NCBI GenBank assembly: GCA_041390825.1 | Contig: JAWKPF010000015.1 | Span: forward strand, 57,632-121,631 | From: Thermomicrobiales bacterium | GTDB taxonomy: Bacteria > Chloroflexota > Chloroflexia > Thermomicrobiales > UBA6265 | Length of the DNA: 64,000 nucleotides | Direction of reading: 5' to 3' | Shown here: positions 27,388-38,002 of the stretch, one piece after another | Layout: the number at the start of each line of letters is the position of its first letter | Position numbering within the stretch: position 1 is the first letter of the stretch | Notes under the pieces: generated by a model | The model's database searches: none | What the model saw: only the letters and a program-made list of their open reading frames with translations | What the model was told of the DNA's origin: nothing | Program-made: the position numbers and the translations under genes

Positions 27388-28181
27388 GATGTTCATTGGC
27401 TGTTCCACGAATTCCAGTTTTATCCACAGCTCGTGGCCGCCGCGGCGCTGGCAGAGATCGGCGCGCTCGGCTTCACCCACGCTGAAGTCATGCTCTACCA
27501 GTGGCAATACACGGACGCTGCGTTTCGCGCCTACAGGCAGGCGGCCCGCGACGCCGGTGTGGAGATCGTGGCGCTCCATCTCGAACCCGATATGCATCTT
27601 CCGTTCGATCCCGAGCCAGCAGTCGTATCAGACGCCTCGGCGCACCCCCGACACAGCTATATCGACGGCGCAGTGACGCTTGGTGCGCAGTGACGATCGT
27701 CTGGCAGGGTCCGATCCGCGAGAGGACCACTGAATCCGGGGTCGAGCCGATGCTGGAGGTGGTGTTCGAGCTCGACCGGCGCTGTCAGTCAGCCGGATTG
27801 CGGTTGGCGCTGGAAAATGCCGAGCCTGTGTGCTCTCGACGGTGCGCGACTTCATCGAAATCGGTCCGCGGTTGCCGCCGTCCGTGGTTGCATTCGATCC
27901 GCACCCGCGGCTGCCAGTCATGCAAAACCGATGCTGCTGCTGCGTCAGATGGCAGGGACGGCTCTTCGACGTTCACCTGCGGGACATCGATGAGGACGGT
28001 AAACGTCCCGGGCAATCTCCTGCCGGGTGATGGCACGCTACCCTGGTCAGCAATCCTGCGCGCGGTGAGGGAGCCGGGTTCGACGGTCCTTTGATTCTGG
28101 AGTCGGCCTTGCAGCCAGATCCCGCACAAAAAGCGTGGCGCGAGTCATGCGCTGCTCGATCCGCTCATCGCCCAGATCGAC
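27388..28181 (+). CDS. Sugar phosphate isomerase/epimerase-like TIM barrel (frame-disrupted)
   Basis: Pieces in all three frames join into an AP-endonuclease-2/xylose-isomerase-type barrel: MFIGCSTNSSF at the start, FYPQLVAAAALAEIGALGFT, HAEVMLYQWQYTD, AGVEIVALHLEPDMHLPFD, then VVFELDRRCQSAGLRLALEN, FIEIGPRLPPSVVAFDP, LFDVHLRDIDEDGKR and LLPGDGTLPWSAILRAVRE. These match the family order (His/Glu metal sites in VALHLE, LALEN and FDVHLRD). Substrate unknown. The 3' boundary is uncertain because the frame runs into the DUF309 gene without a visible stop. It is divergent from smc. Confidence 0.72.
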
Positions 28182-28623
28182 GTGTACTCGCTTCCTGCGC
28201 ATCCAGCCCCCGCCGGGAGTGCTGAGGGTATTCGGCTCTTCAACGAGGGTCTCTATTACGAGTGCCATGAAGAGATCGAGCACGAGTGGCACGCGGAGAC
28301 CGGCCCCATCCGCGACGATCTCTACCAGGGTATCTTGCAGATCGGTGTGGGGTTCCACCATGCCAGTAATGGCAACCTTCGTGGCGCCCGCCCTCTTGCT
28401 CACGGATGGGCTGGACAAGCTCGGACGATTCCTGCCGGCCTGCATGGGAATCGATACACAGGCGCTCTGGGATGCCAGTGCCGCGCTGCTCACAGATATC
28501 GAGCGCCGACTGGCAACCAAGTCTCCATCTCCACTCGTTCTCGTTTTCCTCGATTCAATTGACGGCCAGCAGCCAACCGCTGCGCAACACATTCCACGAC
28601 GCCACATCGAACCCGCGCGCTAG
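28182..28623 (+). CDS. DUF309-family protein (frame-disrupted)
   Basis: The segment IRLFNEGLYYECHEEIEHEW is the DUF309 hallmark (FNxGxYxECHExxExxW). DDLYQGILQIGVGFHHASNG follows, then in another frame DGLDKLGRFLPACMGIDTQALWDASAALLTDIERRL. The frame changes near 28380. GTG 28182 is the most plausible start, but the ribosome site is poor and the upstream isomerase may run on. Family function is undefined; the His/Glu-rich first helix pair suggests a helical metal-binding fold. Confidence 0.68.
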
Positions 28624-28685
28624 AAGTAAACGAAAATAGTCCCGATAGTCGGAACGGCCCTTCTCGAAGGTCATGCTGTGGCCGG

Positions 28686-31065
28686 TTAGTTCCGGCGCTT
28701 CGGCATCTTGCGGAGGTGCAGTCCGAAGAGCGCGATCGCACTGGTGAGGATGACGAGGAGCAGCGCTGGTTCCGCCGAACATGCCACCTCCAGAACCGGT
28801 GCCTGGCAACGTTGGCGAGACCGTACCTGTCGGTCGCGGACCCGGTGTGTGGGTCTTCCACGGAGTCGGCGACTTGTGAACGACCGGTGTCTTGGTGGCC
28901 GTGCGCGATTCGTCGGCGTATTCGTCAACGGCGTGTTGGTCGGAACGTATTCGTCCGGCGTGTTGGTCGGCGTGTTGGTCGGCGTATTCGTCGGCCGTGT
29001 ATTCGTCGGCGTGTTCGAAGGTGTACTTGTCGGAGACGGCGTATTCGTCACCGTTGGCGTGTTCGTCGGCGTCCAGGTCGGACCCGGTGTCGCGTTACAG
29101 ATGAGCAGCCCTGGCGGTGCCGAAAATTTGACCCTGGTTGTCGTAGTATGTTAGCGCCCAAACGGTCTCGTACGGTCCGCTGAACTGATACAGGTATGTA
29201 TCGTTCAGGAACGAGTACTCGTAGTTACCGTCGAAGGTGAGCTTGGTCACATAGATGTCTGGCGCGCTTGTCGACCCAACCACCTGCGCGATCACGTTGT
29301 AGTTGAACCCACCGACATCAGTGCCGCAGAAGATTTCCAGGGTGCCATCTGGCAGTGATGCGGCGTCGGCGTCACCGTTGGCGTAAAGGTCTTGGTCGGC
29401 GTTGTCGCGGTCGACGTTGCCGTCGCGGTGGCGGTCCGTGTGTTCGAGGGGGTCGGGTATTCGTAATCGAGTCGGCGTGATGGTGCGCGTTGCCGCGTCG
29501 CGGTGCGCGTCGCGGTATGCGTGCGCGATGGGGTCGGGGTGTTTGTAATCGACGGGGTCGGCGTAAGCGCGTGCGCGTCTGCGTGATCGACGGGGTCGGC
29601 GTGATGGTGCGTGTCAGCGTAATCAACCGCGTCTATGCGATGGTGCGCGCGTTGCCGTCCCGGTGCGTGTCGCGGTATGCGTGCGCGATGGGGTCGGGGT
29701 GTTCGTAATCGACGGGGTCGGCGTGATGGTGCGCGTCTGCGTGATCGACGGGTCGGCGTGATGGTCTCGTCGCGGTCCTCGTTCGAGTCGCTGTCCTGGT
29801 ATTGGAGGCCGTCGGCGTATTGGTAATCGACGGGGTCGGCGCAGGTCCGTGTGTTCGACGCCGTCGGCGTGGCAGTTGCCGTGCGCGTTGCCGTGCGGGT
29901 ATTCGTCGGCGTGCTGGTAGCCGTCCTGGTAGCCGAGGCGGTTGGCGTCGCGGTCGGCTCCGAGCACAGGTGCCTCGCAGATAGAAGGTCACGCTCGGTG
30001 TGGTGCCATCGTTAGCCACATAGCGAGCCGACACCTCGATGCCGCCATACGCGCCATATCCCCAGGCCTGCGAATAGGGCAATGGAATGGGCGGAGGCGC
30101 GGTCATGAGGACGGTATCGACCACAGTCACGTTGTCGAGCGCATAGACGGTTACCTGATGCGATCGACCGTCCATCCGGCCGCCGGTTGCACGAGTGCGG
30201 AGACGCGGCGACTGTCCGGATCCGACAGGCTCACTGCGCATCCGATCTGCACGGAGCCCGCCGGCGGCGGCGCAGTGTCGGCCTGCACGATCTCATCCGG
30301 AGTCGGGGTGGAGGTGGCGGTTGGCGTCGTCGTATTCAGATCGCCCGAGGTCGACGTGCCCACTGCGGCTCTTCTGAACAGAGATCGCCCACACCGTCCC
30401 CATCGGAGTCGGCCTGGTCGATATTCGAGATATTGGGGCAGTTGTCGATATCGTCCGGAACAGAGTCGGTGGTCGGAATCGTTTGGAACAGCTGTCGGAT
30501 CCGGAGTATCGCAGGCGTCGCCAGCGCCATTGCTGTTCGAATCGGCCTGGTCCGGATTTGCCACGGCCGGGCAGTTGTCATCGATGTCGGCTATCCCGTC
30601 TGCATCGGAGTCGACCGGTGAGGCGGCACGTTGCACTGATTCGTCGGATCATTGAGGCATTCGAAGATATCGTCAGCACCTGTCGCCATCGGTAATCGGG
30701 CCGGCGGAGCCCGGCACAGTGCACTGATTGGTCGGATCGTTGGGGCATTCCGTCGATCTTCGTCGGCAATGCCGTCTCCATCGGAATCGATCACCTGGGG
30801 CTCGTCTTCCTGAACCTGGAATCTGCGAGTTTGCCGTTTGCTGACTCGCCAGCGCAGCTTCGCATTGATTGGACGCGTCGTCGGGACAGAGATCGTCCTT
30901 GTCGACGATCGTGTCCCCATCGCGATCCTGCGTGTCCTGAGCGAGCATCGCTCGTGCTGCCGGCCCGTCCTCGTGATCACCGGCCCAGCGGCGGGAGCCG
31001 CGAGCGCAATGAACGAACAAGAGAGATGACTCTTGTGAATGTGAGTTTCGGCGTCTTCCATACAC
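28686..31065 (-). CDS. LPxTG surface protein with thrombospondin type 3 repeats (frame-disrupted)
   Basis: Fragments in three frames form one exported protein. Near 31,060 is a hydrophobic signal-like start (SLLFV..IALAAPAAG). Calcium-binding TSP3-type repeats follow: DRDGDTIVDKDDLCPDD, IDSDGDGIADEDR, ECPNDPTNQC, DSDADGIADIDDNCPAVANP, DQADSNSNGAGDACD. A beta domain (PYSQAWGYGAYGGIEVSARY) comes next, then long Thr/Pro/Ser repeats (ITPTPSITNTPTPS; TNTPTNTPTNTP). The C-terminus has LPGTG (28795-28809), a Gly linker, a membrane helix (LLLVILTSAIALFGL) and a basic tail KMPKRRN: a canonical sortase signal. GGGAAG precedes the likely GTG start. Probably a wall-anchored, Ca-stabilised adhesin or stalk (inference). 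Confidence 0.78.
29380..29960 (-). repeat. Low-complexity tandem repeats coding Thr/Pro/Ile/Ser linker
   Basis: On the plus strand the DNA repeats GGCGTGATGGTGCGCGT and GTCGGGGTGTTCGTAATCGA-like blocks. On the minus strand these encode ITPTPSITQTRT and TNTPTPSRTHTATRT-type linker inside the TSP3/LPxTG gene. Copy number may be mis-assembled, because this is unpolished sequence. Confidence 0.65.
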
Positions 31066-31640
31066 ATGCTTCCCGGCAGTCGTTCAATTTGCAACTTCCA
31101 GCCACGCGGCACAAGCAGGCCGGTCCGGCCACCCCGCGTCATTCCGGAAAATCACGCAGGAGGCGGTATGCTGCTCTCAGCCACTGGTACGGACCAGTGG
31201 CAAATTCTCGGCTTGCTGCGCGCTGGCAGGCTCTACGCGGTACAGCAGTTATGCAAATCCGAAAATTCGATATTGGTTACCGAATTACCGGCGACTCAGC
31301 CACCATCAACCATCTACCTGCAGCGAAATGACCTTTGCAATGTTTTCCGCCACATTGCGTATTGCTTGGCATGTACGTTCTGGCCGCGCAATAGCCGCAT
31401 GCGCGCTTTACGCCGAGGCGCAGTTGTTACAACACCGGATTTCCGGTCAGAATCCTCGAGTACCACACCATCTGCGGCGAACCCACTCTTCGGAGGTCAC
31501 CGATCGTCTGCAGCCAGGGCTCAGTTCCCCAACCGAAAAGAAACGAGCTGGGATGATCCAGCTCGCATTCGCATTCTCGACTGAACCGGCCCATCGAAAC
31601 GGCTCTGCTGCCCGCGTCCGCCTGCGACCAGCCAGGCCGG
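31066..31640. other. Non-coding gap between two surface-protein genes
   Basis: About 575 bases between the start of the TSP3/LPxTG gene and the end of the next LPxTG gene, both on the minus strand. It is locally more AT-rich around 31,240-31,420. The 3' end of the upstream gene could extend to 31,447 in one frame. I see no RNA gene or mobile element; it probably holds the TSP3 gene's promoter. Confidence 0.4.
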
Positions 31641-34563
31641 TCAACGCAGGCTCGTCCCTGCGTGATCTGGCTGCGTCGTCCGTGGCCTCTCTGTGCTGAA
31701 CAGCCGCCTGATGCAGCCCATGCCGCACGACCAGCGCAATACCCAATGTCGCAATCGCGGCAAAGAGCAGTTGCCACGCCTTGTCGTCGAACGGCACGCG
31801 CGAAGCAACGCCTGTCTGCCCTGTCCCGGTGCTGGGCAAATTGTCGACGCTCTGCAACGAACAGTTGTAAATGTAGACGTGGTTCTCGCCACCGCTCTGG
31901 ACCAGTACATTGCCAGCCGAATCGACGGTCCGCTTCGGCATGACACCAGTCACCGGTCGTTTCGTCCAGGTTGTACGCGCCATTGGCGAATGGGTAAAGG
32001 TCGGTACGCCGCTGGCGTTGGTCGATCCCACACGATCGGCGCTCCGGACGCTGCACGTCGCCAGCGAGCCCGACCGGCGCGGATTCCGCCACGCAGTCTG
32101 TTTCCCAGTTGTATTGGGAGATCGATTTGCCCTGGCAGAGAACTTGTGCACCGTGATCGAGCCGGAGTTCTGGTCGGGCGTTACCGTCGGGGACCCTGGG
32201 GAATGTTGTACAGAGCGCAATCGACATCGACGCCACCGGCAACTCGAGCGACGCTCATACTCTGCTGGTCCTGATAGGCGAAAGCGAAGGCTTGTCCCCC
32301 GGCTACGCGAAGGAAACGACGTAGACAGCCACATTGGTCCCGGAGGAGGAAGGGTGGTGATCGTGTAGGTTCCCGGAATCAGCCCTTCGAACGCGAATCC
32401 CTGCGCATCGGTCAACGCATCCAGTTCGTCCCAACCGTTGCGATCGACCAGCACGGTCGCCCCGCCAAGGGAGCGTTGCCGCAACGAGCGGTGTAGTTGG
32501 TTGTCGTTCCGGGGGCAAAGGTAGTTCGTCACCGTGAGGTGTCGAATACCCACTGGCATTGTAGAGAACGTTGAACCACTGACAGAGGTACGAGGAGCTG
32601 ATTCGCATCGATGGCAAGCTGCACGCTGTTGTGACCGGCGTAGAACAGCTCGCCACCTTCGACACCGCAAAAGACGTAGGCATCGTTGAAGTGTCCGGAA
32701 TGCTGGAGACGAGACCGTAGGTATTGCTCGGCAACGACTCGAAGAGCACAGTCCCAACCCCGGTAGATCCTGTCGTGGGGTCACGCTCTCCACGCCGGTA
32801 AGCGTCAGGCGATAATTGTGTCGTCCGGTGCTGGGCACGCAGGCGTTCAGGAACGCGTTTCTCGGAGTCCGTTTCGTCCGCGACCATGTTGAACGCGCAC
32901 TGGTAGCTGGTGACCTGCAACGTGGTGGACGCATCGGTTGTGGAACGACGTACCAATCGCAGACGATGCCCATCCCGCGGCAAGCTCGACGTAGGCAATG
33001 ACGTTGTCTTGCAAACTCACCGGGCGGGTTCATCCAGAATCCGGCCATCGAGCAACCGGAGCCACCACCGCAGCGCTCGACAGATCGGCCACCGGCGAAT
33101 AGAACGCCTCCACGATCAGGCCAGCTTCCCCGCGGCCAGGTCTGAAAAATCGATCACCCCGGGGCCAGGAACCTGGGGCACCACTGTTGCCCTTCGCCGG
33201 CAAGACCGCCTTCGGACCGGATCTGCACCGCGATCCTCCGATCCCGTCACCGTGGCAGGTGTCATGGAAGCGCGTCGAGATTGGAACCGGGCAGGCAGAA
33301 GAGCGTGTGGACTTCGATGGAAGCGTCGTCGAGTACGCCGGCTCTACGGGAATCGGCGTGACGTACCAATCGCACGTCACCACACAGCCGCCAGTCAGAT
33401 CGAGCGCCAGCGTGCCGGTCGCGTCATCGAACGCGGAAGGAACCTCGACGAAAGCATCGTCGGAGCAATAGGCGCTGATCGATGGGCGATCGGCAAGACT
33501 AGCGCCGACAGTGTAGGCCCCGTTCGCCAAGCTGGTGAAGCTGGCGACGCCTGGTCTGGCAAGACCGGCAGCGACGTTGCAATCGTGCCGCTGAATCCGT
33601 TGGTCGAGCTGAGCTGGACCGGATGCCCACCACGCCATTGCCATGGCAATCGTCATAGATCGTCTCGAAGCCGGCACATACCCGGCGGGACACTCGGCAA
33701 TGGATATCCAGGGTCGAAGTGTACGGGTTCCACCGCTTCCATAGTCGGCTCCGCTTGGACAGGGCCGCCCGGCGCGGTGAAGAAATCACCTGAAACGCGG
33801 TTTCCGTTGAGCGAAATCGTCCCGACGCCATTCGACAGTGTTATTGGAACGACCGACGACGGTTCCGGGCTGGTCGGGTAGTTGGCGGTGTCGTACACGG
33901 GCAGAACACCGACGATGCGGCGTTGTCGTCTTGTTGAATGGTGTGATCCCCAGTAGCGCAACCCGACCACCGGGGCGCGTCAAGGATGCCATATGCTGGC
34001 GACAGGATTCCACGATTGGCCAGTAGCGATCGAGGTGATCGTGAAACCAGTGCCGTCATCGACGCCAGAGATTACAGCCGTCCGCCAGGGACCGTAGTCA
34101 TCAGCCGGGCCAGTGAATCCGTCGGGGCAGGACATGGCGTAGAGCGCAATGGCCCCGAGCCCTGATCTGGATTGTCCTGCGTGCTGAAGGAGAGCGAGAC
34201 CGTCTCGCCAGCCAAGTGGATCGGTAGTTTGCGGTTCAGGGACGGTGGCGCAGGCAGGCGGAGTTTCTTCGATCACCGTGAAGCTGCTGCCTTGCGGGTC
34301 GACGTCAACGGAAAAGGCGACATAGCCGTTCAGGTCGGTTTCAAAGGGCCGTAGATCACGCCGCTGTCACTTGCCGTGACCTGGAAACAGGTGAAGGGCG
34401 CAGGAAGTCGGTCACCGGCGTCGGTATTGGTGATTTCGATGGTGGCGGTGCCTTGCGCAGACGCGGGAGGGGCGTTCGTGCTTGATGGCAGCGTCGCCGG
34501 CACGGCCACCAGCACAATGAGCAATCGAAGCATGCGCGCTTGTCCGAACGCAACCAGCCTCAT
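31641..34563 (-). CDS. LPxTG surface protein with prealbumin-like (SpaA/Cna-B type) repeats (frame-disrupted)
   Basis: Starts at ATG 34563, with GGGAGG seven bases upstream, and a signal peptide (RLLIVLVAVPATLPSS...ASA-Q). Frame fragments show repeated ~100-residue prealbumin-like modules: CFQVTASDSGVIYGPLKPT then SFTVIEETPPAC; FETIYDDCHGNGVVG; SLANGAYTVGASLAD; CDWYVTPIPVEPAY and CDWYVVPQP; later VLVDRNGWDELDALTDAQGF and FEGLIPGTYTITTLPPPG. The C-terminus has LPSTG (31825-31839) followed by a hydrophobic helix (WQLLFAAIATLGIALVV) and a basic residue, as in sortase substrates. The stop is uncertain (31641, or up to 31447). Likely a wall-anchored adhesin or pilus-like subunit; no sortase is nearby. 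Confidence 0.75.
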
Positions 34564-35126
34564 ATGGAACCTCCCGGGGGTTTGGTCGAGGGGAAGTCGA
34601 GCTAGCGCCAGCTCGCGTGCCGTCCATTCAGTAACCCGGCTGCAACCGGGAAACCGACCTCTCTTTGTATGAACGCCGCAGCGCGCGGATCGTTTCGCAA
34701 CGCAGTCCGGGAGTGCCAGAGGCCGGGCGTGGCGGGCCGCGAACGGGAGTAAATCGCGCAGGGCATCCCGAGCATACCACGTCCAGCCGGGCTATCCCCT
34801 ATCATTCCGCACCGGCGCCGAAGCTGAACGCTTCATTATCCGCGCGCCGAAGGAACGAACTATGCCGTCGGGCGCCGATCCGACTTTCCCCAACTCATCA
34901 CCGGCGGGTTCCGACGCCACGGACGGCAAGCAGCCACCCAGAGACCCTTAACCGTCTACAAACCAAAGCGACAGTCGCCCTCAGGGAATCCCGGACGAGA
35001 ACCAGCCGGGTTGAACCTTCCTGCGGATCGTACCGGCCAGAACCGGCGTTCCGCAAGCCAGAATCGCGCCTCCAGGGCGATTTCGCGGCAAACAACAGGT
35101 GCTCGGCTCCCACATCGGCGACCGTT
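34564..35126. other. Intergenic region between divergent genes
   Basis: About 560 bases separating the LPxTG gene (minus) from the permease (plus). The only site I can read is the Shine-Dalgarno GGGAGG of the minus-strand gene at about 34,571-34,576. Promoters for both genes should lie here, but none is clear, and indels may hide a longer permease N-terminus. Confidence 0.35.
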
Positions 35127-37103
35127 ATGTGCGCGTCGTCCGGCGAAGACGGGAAGATTTCGATCCGAGCAGGTCCAGGGCACCTGGTCGCCACCGAGGG
35201 TGCGTCCCGAAGCGCGCGGCCCGGTGGGTGCGCGGCTGGCGTCGCATCAAGCGCGTCCTGATCAGCGCGCCGATGACGACCGCCTCGGTAGAGGCGCAGC
35301 GGCTGTCAATGCCAGCACTGGCCGTCCTCGTCGGACGCGCTCTCGTCCGTCGCCTACGCCACCGAGAAATCCTGCGCGTGCTTTTCGTCGCCGGTGGCTT
35401 GCTATGGCGCTCTCGAAGAGTCTTCCCATCGGCGCGGCCATCGTCGCGTTGCTGATCGTCGTGGGCATCTCGTGCCGACAGACGATCAAGGCATATCCAC
35501 AAGGCGGCGGCGCATGCATCGTCGCGAAGGACAACCTGGGCGAGCTTCCATCGCTCACGGCGGGAGCGGCACTGCTCACGGACTACGTCCTCACCGTTGC
35601 CGTGAGCATCGCGGCCACAGTCGCAGCCATGTCCTCCGCGCTGCCCGAACTCAACGAGCATCAGGTGCTGATTGGTGTCCTGCTGATCCTGTTCGTCACG
35701 ACGGTGAATCTGCGCGGCCTGAGCGAATCGGGCACCATCTTCTCGATTCCTACGTATCTCTTCCTCTTGGGCATCTTTGCCATGCTCGGCATCGGGTTCG
35801 TGCGGAACGCCGCGGCGGGGTTCCCGTACACGACCCCGTCCTGACGGAAGCCGAAGGCGCTGGGCTTCAAGGCGCTGTGGGCGCATTGGTACTGTTGCGC
35901 GCATTCGCCTCCGGGAGCGCCGCGCTGACTGGCGTAGAGCCATCTCGGACCAGGGTCGCCCGCCTTCCGCAAACCCGAATATGTCAACGCACGCAAAGAC
36001 CCTGACCGTCATGATCGCCATTTGGCGATCGCAGCTGCCGCACATCACGTTTCTGGCCCATCAATATGGCGCGGTGCCAGCTCCCAGATCCAAAGCCGAA
36101 CCGAACTGCAAACGGTCGTTTCCCAGATTGCTCCGGCAGGTCTTCGGTGCCAAGGCACGAACGCCGCGTACCACTATCTTCAGTTCACCGATGGCAGTTC
36201 TGGTGCTGGCAAACACGGCCTATTCCGACTTTCCCGGTTGGCGTACTTCCTGGCGCGCGATTCGTACATCCGCGCCAGTACACATATATCGTGGCGACCG
36301 CCTGGCGTACACCACCGGCATCGGTATGGCCTGATGGCGAGTCTGGTGCTCTCGATCTTCGGCGGCGAAACCGAGCGGTTGATTCCGCTCTATGCGCTCG
36401 GCGTCTTCCTCACTCCTTCACGATTTCACAAACAGGTATGTGCGTCCGCTGGGTGCGCAAGAAGGAGCCAGGCTGGCAAATGGGTCTGGCTGTGAACATG
36501 GTCGGAGCAACCGTCACCGGTATCGTGGCCGTGATCGTTGTCTTCACGAAGTTCACCCACGGGTTTCGATTATCTGCATCATCATCCCCATGCTCATTCT
36601 GCTGATGCGGGGGATCCACAAGCACTACAACCGGGCTGCGGCCGAGCTCGCCGTTTCCACTCCGTTGATCCGGCTGGACATCCACCACACCGTTATCGTG
36701 CCAGTTTCACAGCTCAACCGCGTGGCGCGGCAAACACTCTGCCTACGCCCGTTCGATCTCGGACAACGTGACGGCGGTGCATGTCAGCGACAACAGCGAG
36801 GAACTGGACGAGTTCCAGAAGAAGAAGTGGGAACAGATCGCACCGATATTCCGCTCATCCTTGATCGAATCGCCCTATCGTGCGCTGATCGGTCCACTCA
36901 TGAGCTATCTGGACGAAGTCGAACGGCAACGCCCGGGAGACACCATCACGGTCTTGCCGGAGTTTGTGGCTCATCACCTCTGGGAGCACATCCTGGACAA
37001 TCAGACGGCGCTGCGCTTGAAAGCCGCGCTCCTCTTCCGCCCTGGCACGGTCGTCACCAGCGTGCCATACCATCTCGATAGCGATGTTGCGGTGGTAGAG
37101 TGA
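35127..37103 (+). CDS. APC-superfamily amino acid permease with C-terminal cytosolic domain (frame-disrupted)
   Basis: Fragments across frames reproduce a ~650-residue APC transporter. The N-terminus reads RRIKRVLISAPMTTASVEAQ, then LPIGAAIVALLIVVGISCRQ TIKAYPQGGGACIVAKDN (the conserved YPxGGGxYxVxxxN segment), LLTDYVLTVAVSIAATVAAM, LIGVLLILFVTTVNLRGLSE, TYLFLLGIFAMLGIGFVRN, GGETERLIPLYALGVF, MGLAVNMVGATVTGIVAVIV. A soluble USP-like tail follows (HTVIVPVSQLNRVARQT; VTAVHVSDNSEELDEFQKK) and ends VPYHLDSDVAVVE. Such permeases import amino acids by proton symport; the substrate is unknown. ATG 35127 is the likely start. It converges on the sulfurtransferase. Confidence 0.85.
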
Positions 37104-37115
37104 CCCGTTGGGTCA
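37101..37115. terminator. Small hairpin between convergent genes
   Basis: TGACCC-GTT-GGGTCA, a perfect 6-bp stem with a 3-base loop, overlaps the permease stop codon and precedes the convergent sulfurtransferase stop at 37146. It is short and has no T-run, so its role as terminator is weakly supported. Confidence 0.3.
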
Positions 37116-37145
37116 GTGGACGTTCCCGCTCCCTCGTCCCGAGAG

Positions 37146-37935
37146 CTAGCTTCCCGCGCCTTGCTCCACAGGACGTGTCGGGTCGGCGGTCCACTCGGCG
37201 TAGGACCCGAAGAAGAGCGACCTCCTCGTATCCGATGAGGCGCAGCGTGAAATACAGCGCGGCGGAGCGAACACCGGTCGAGCAATACGGAATTACGCGC
37301 TTGTCCGGCGTAACGTCGAGCGCCGCAAACGCGGCGCGCAACTCCTCGGCCGGTTTCCATAGAGGTGGTTGCTTGTCCACGACAACATCGGTAAAGGGAA
37401 AGAGGACCGCGCCGGTCAGTTCCGCGGCGTACTTGTCCGTTCCGAGCATCGATTAGCACAGTGTCAGGGTCGTCGAGGGCGGCAACCACTTGATCGACCG
37501 TGGCAATCGCCGCGTCATTTGGCTGCCCGACGTAAGGCCTGGCGCGGCAGTTGGCGTCGTGGCGCCAGTCTCCCAGTTTCCTCCACCAAACGCCGTCCAG
37601 GCAGGCAGACCGCCGTTCAGGATGCGGATGTCCGCATGGCCCAACTGATACAGAATCCACCAAAGTCGAGGCGTAGATCGTTCCGCCATCGTAGATGACC
37701 ACCGTGTCCGGAACGCTCGATCGAGTTTCGTCACGAGCATTTCCATCTGGTCGCGCCAATCGTCGATTCGCGCAGGATTCGGTCAATGCGAGGTCAGGCC
37801 AATCGACCTGCACCGCGCCCGGAATGTGCCCTGCTCGAACTCGTCCGGTGGAGCAACGCAATGACTCGCCAGCGACTCACCGAGATGGGCGGCAAGCCAG
37901 GCGGGATCCGCCAGCCATTCCCGCATGCGCGCCAT
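37146..37935 (-). CDS. Thiosulfate/3-mercaptopyruvate-type sulfurtransferase (frame-disrupted)
   Basis: A two-domain rhodanese reconstructed across frames: MREWLADPAWLAAHLGESLA at the start, AGHIPGAVQVDWPDLALTES (first-domain signature GHIPGA), DTVVIYDGGTIYAS, then VDQVVAALDDPDTVLIDARN and, in the second domain, VIPYCSTGVRSAALYFTLRL with the catalytic Cys in the CSTGVRS loop. It ends GSYAEWTADPTRPVEQGAGS before TAG. The start is ATG 37935 or 37926. It transfers sulfane sulfur to cyanide, thiols or other acceptors. It lies head-to-tail after gltX with ~70 bases between. Confidence 0.85.
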
Positions 37936-38002
37936 CCGCTTGGAGTGGCGACTGGCGGTAAGCACGCCACCGCCACAGTCATGCGCGAAGCAAATCCAAC
38001 GG

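Noticed and set aside
28555..28680. A 39-residue minus-strand ORF (MTFEKGRSDYRDYFRLLLAR...) beyond the TSP3 gene
   Set aside because: It reads somewhat like protein but overlaps the end of the DUF309 gene, lacks a ribosome site and lies in error-prone sequence; too weak to list.
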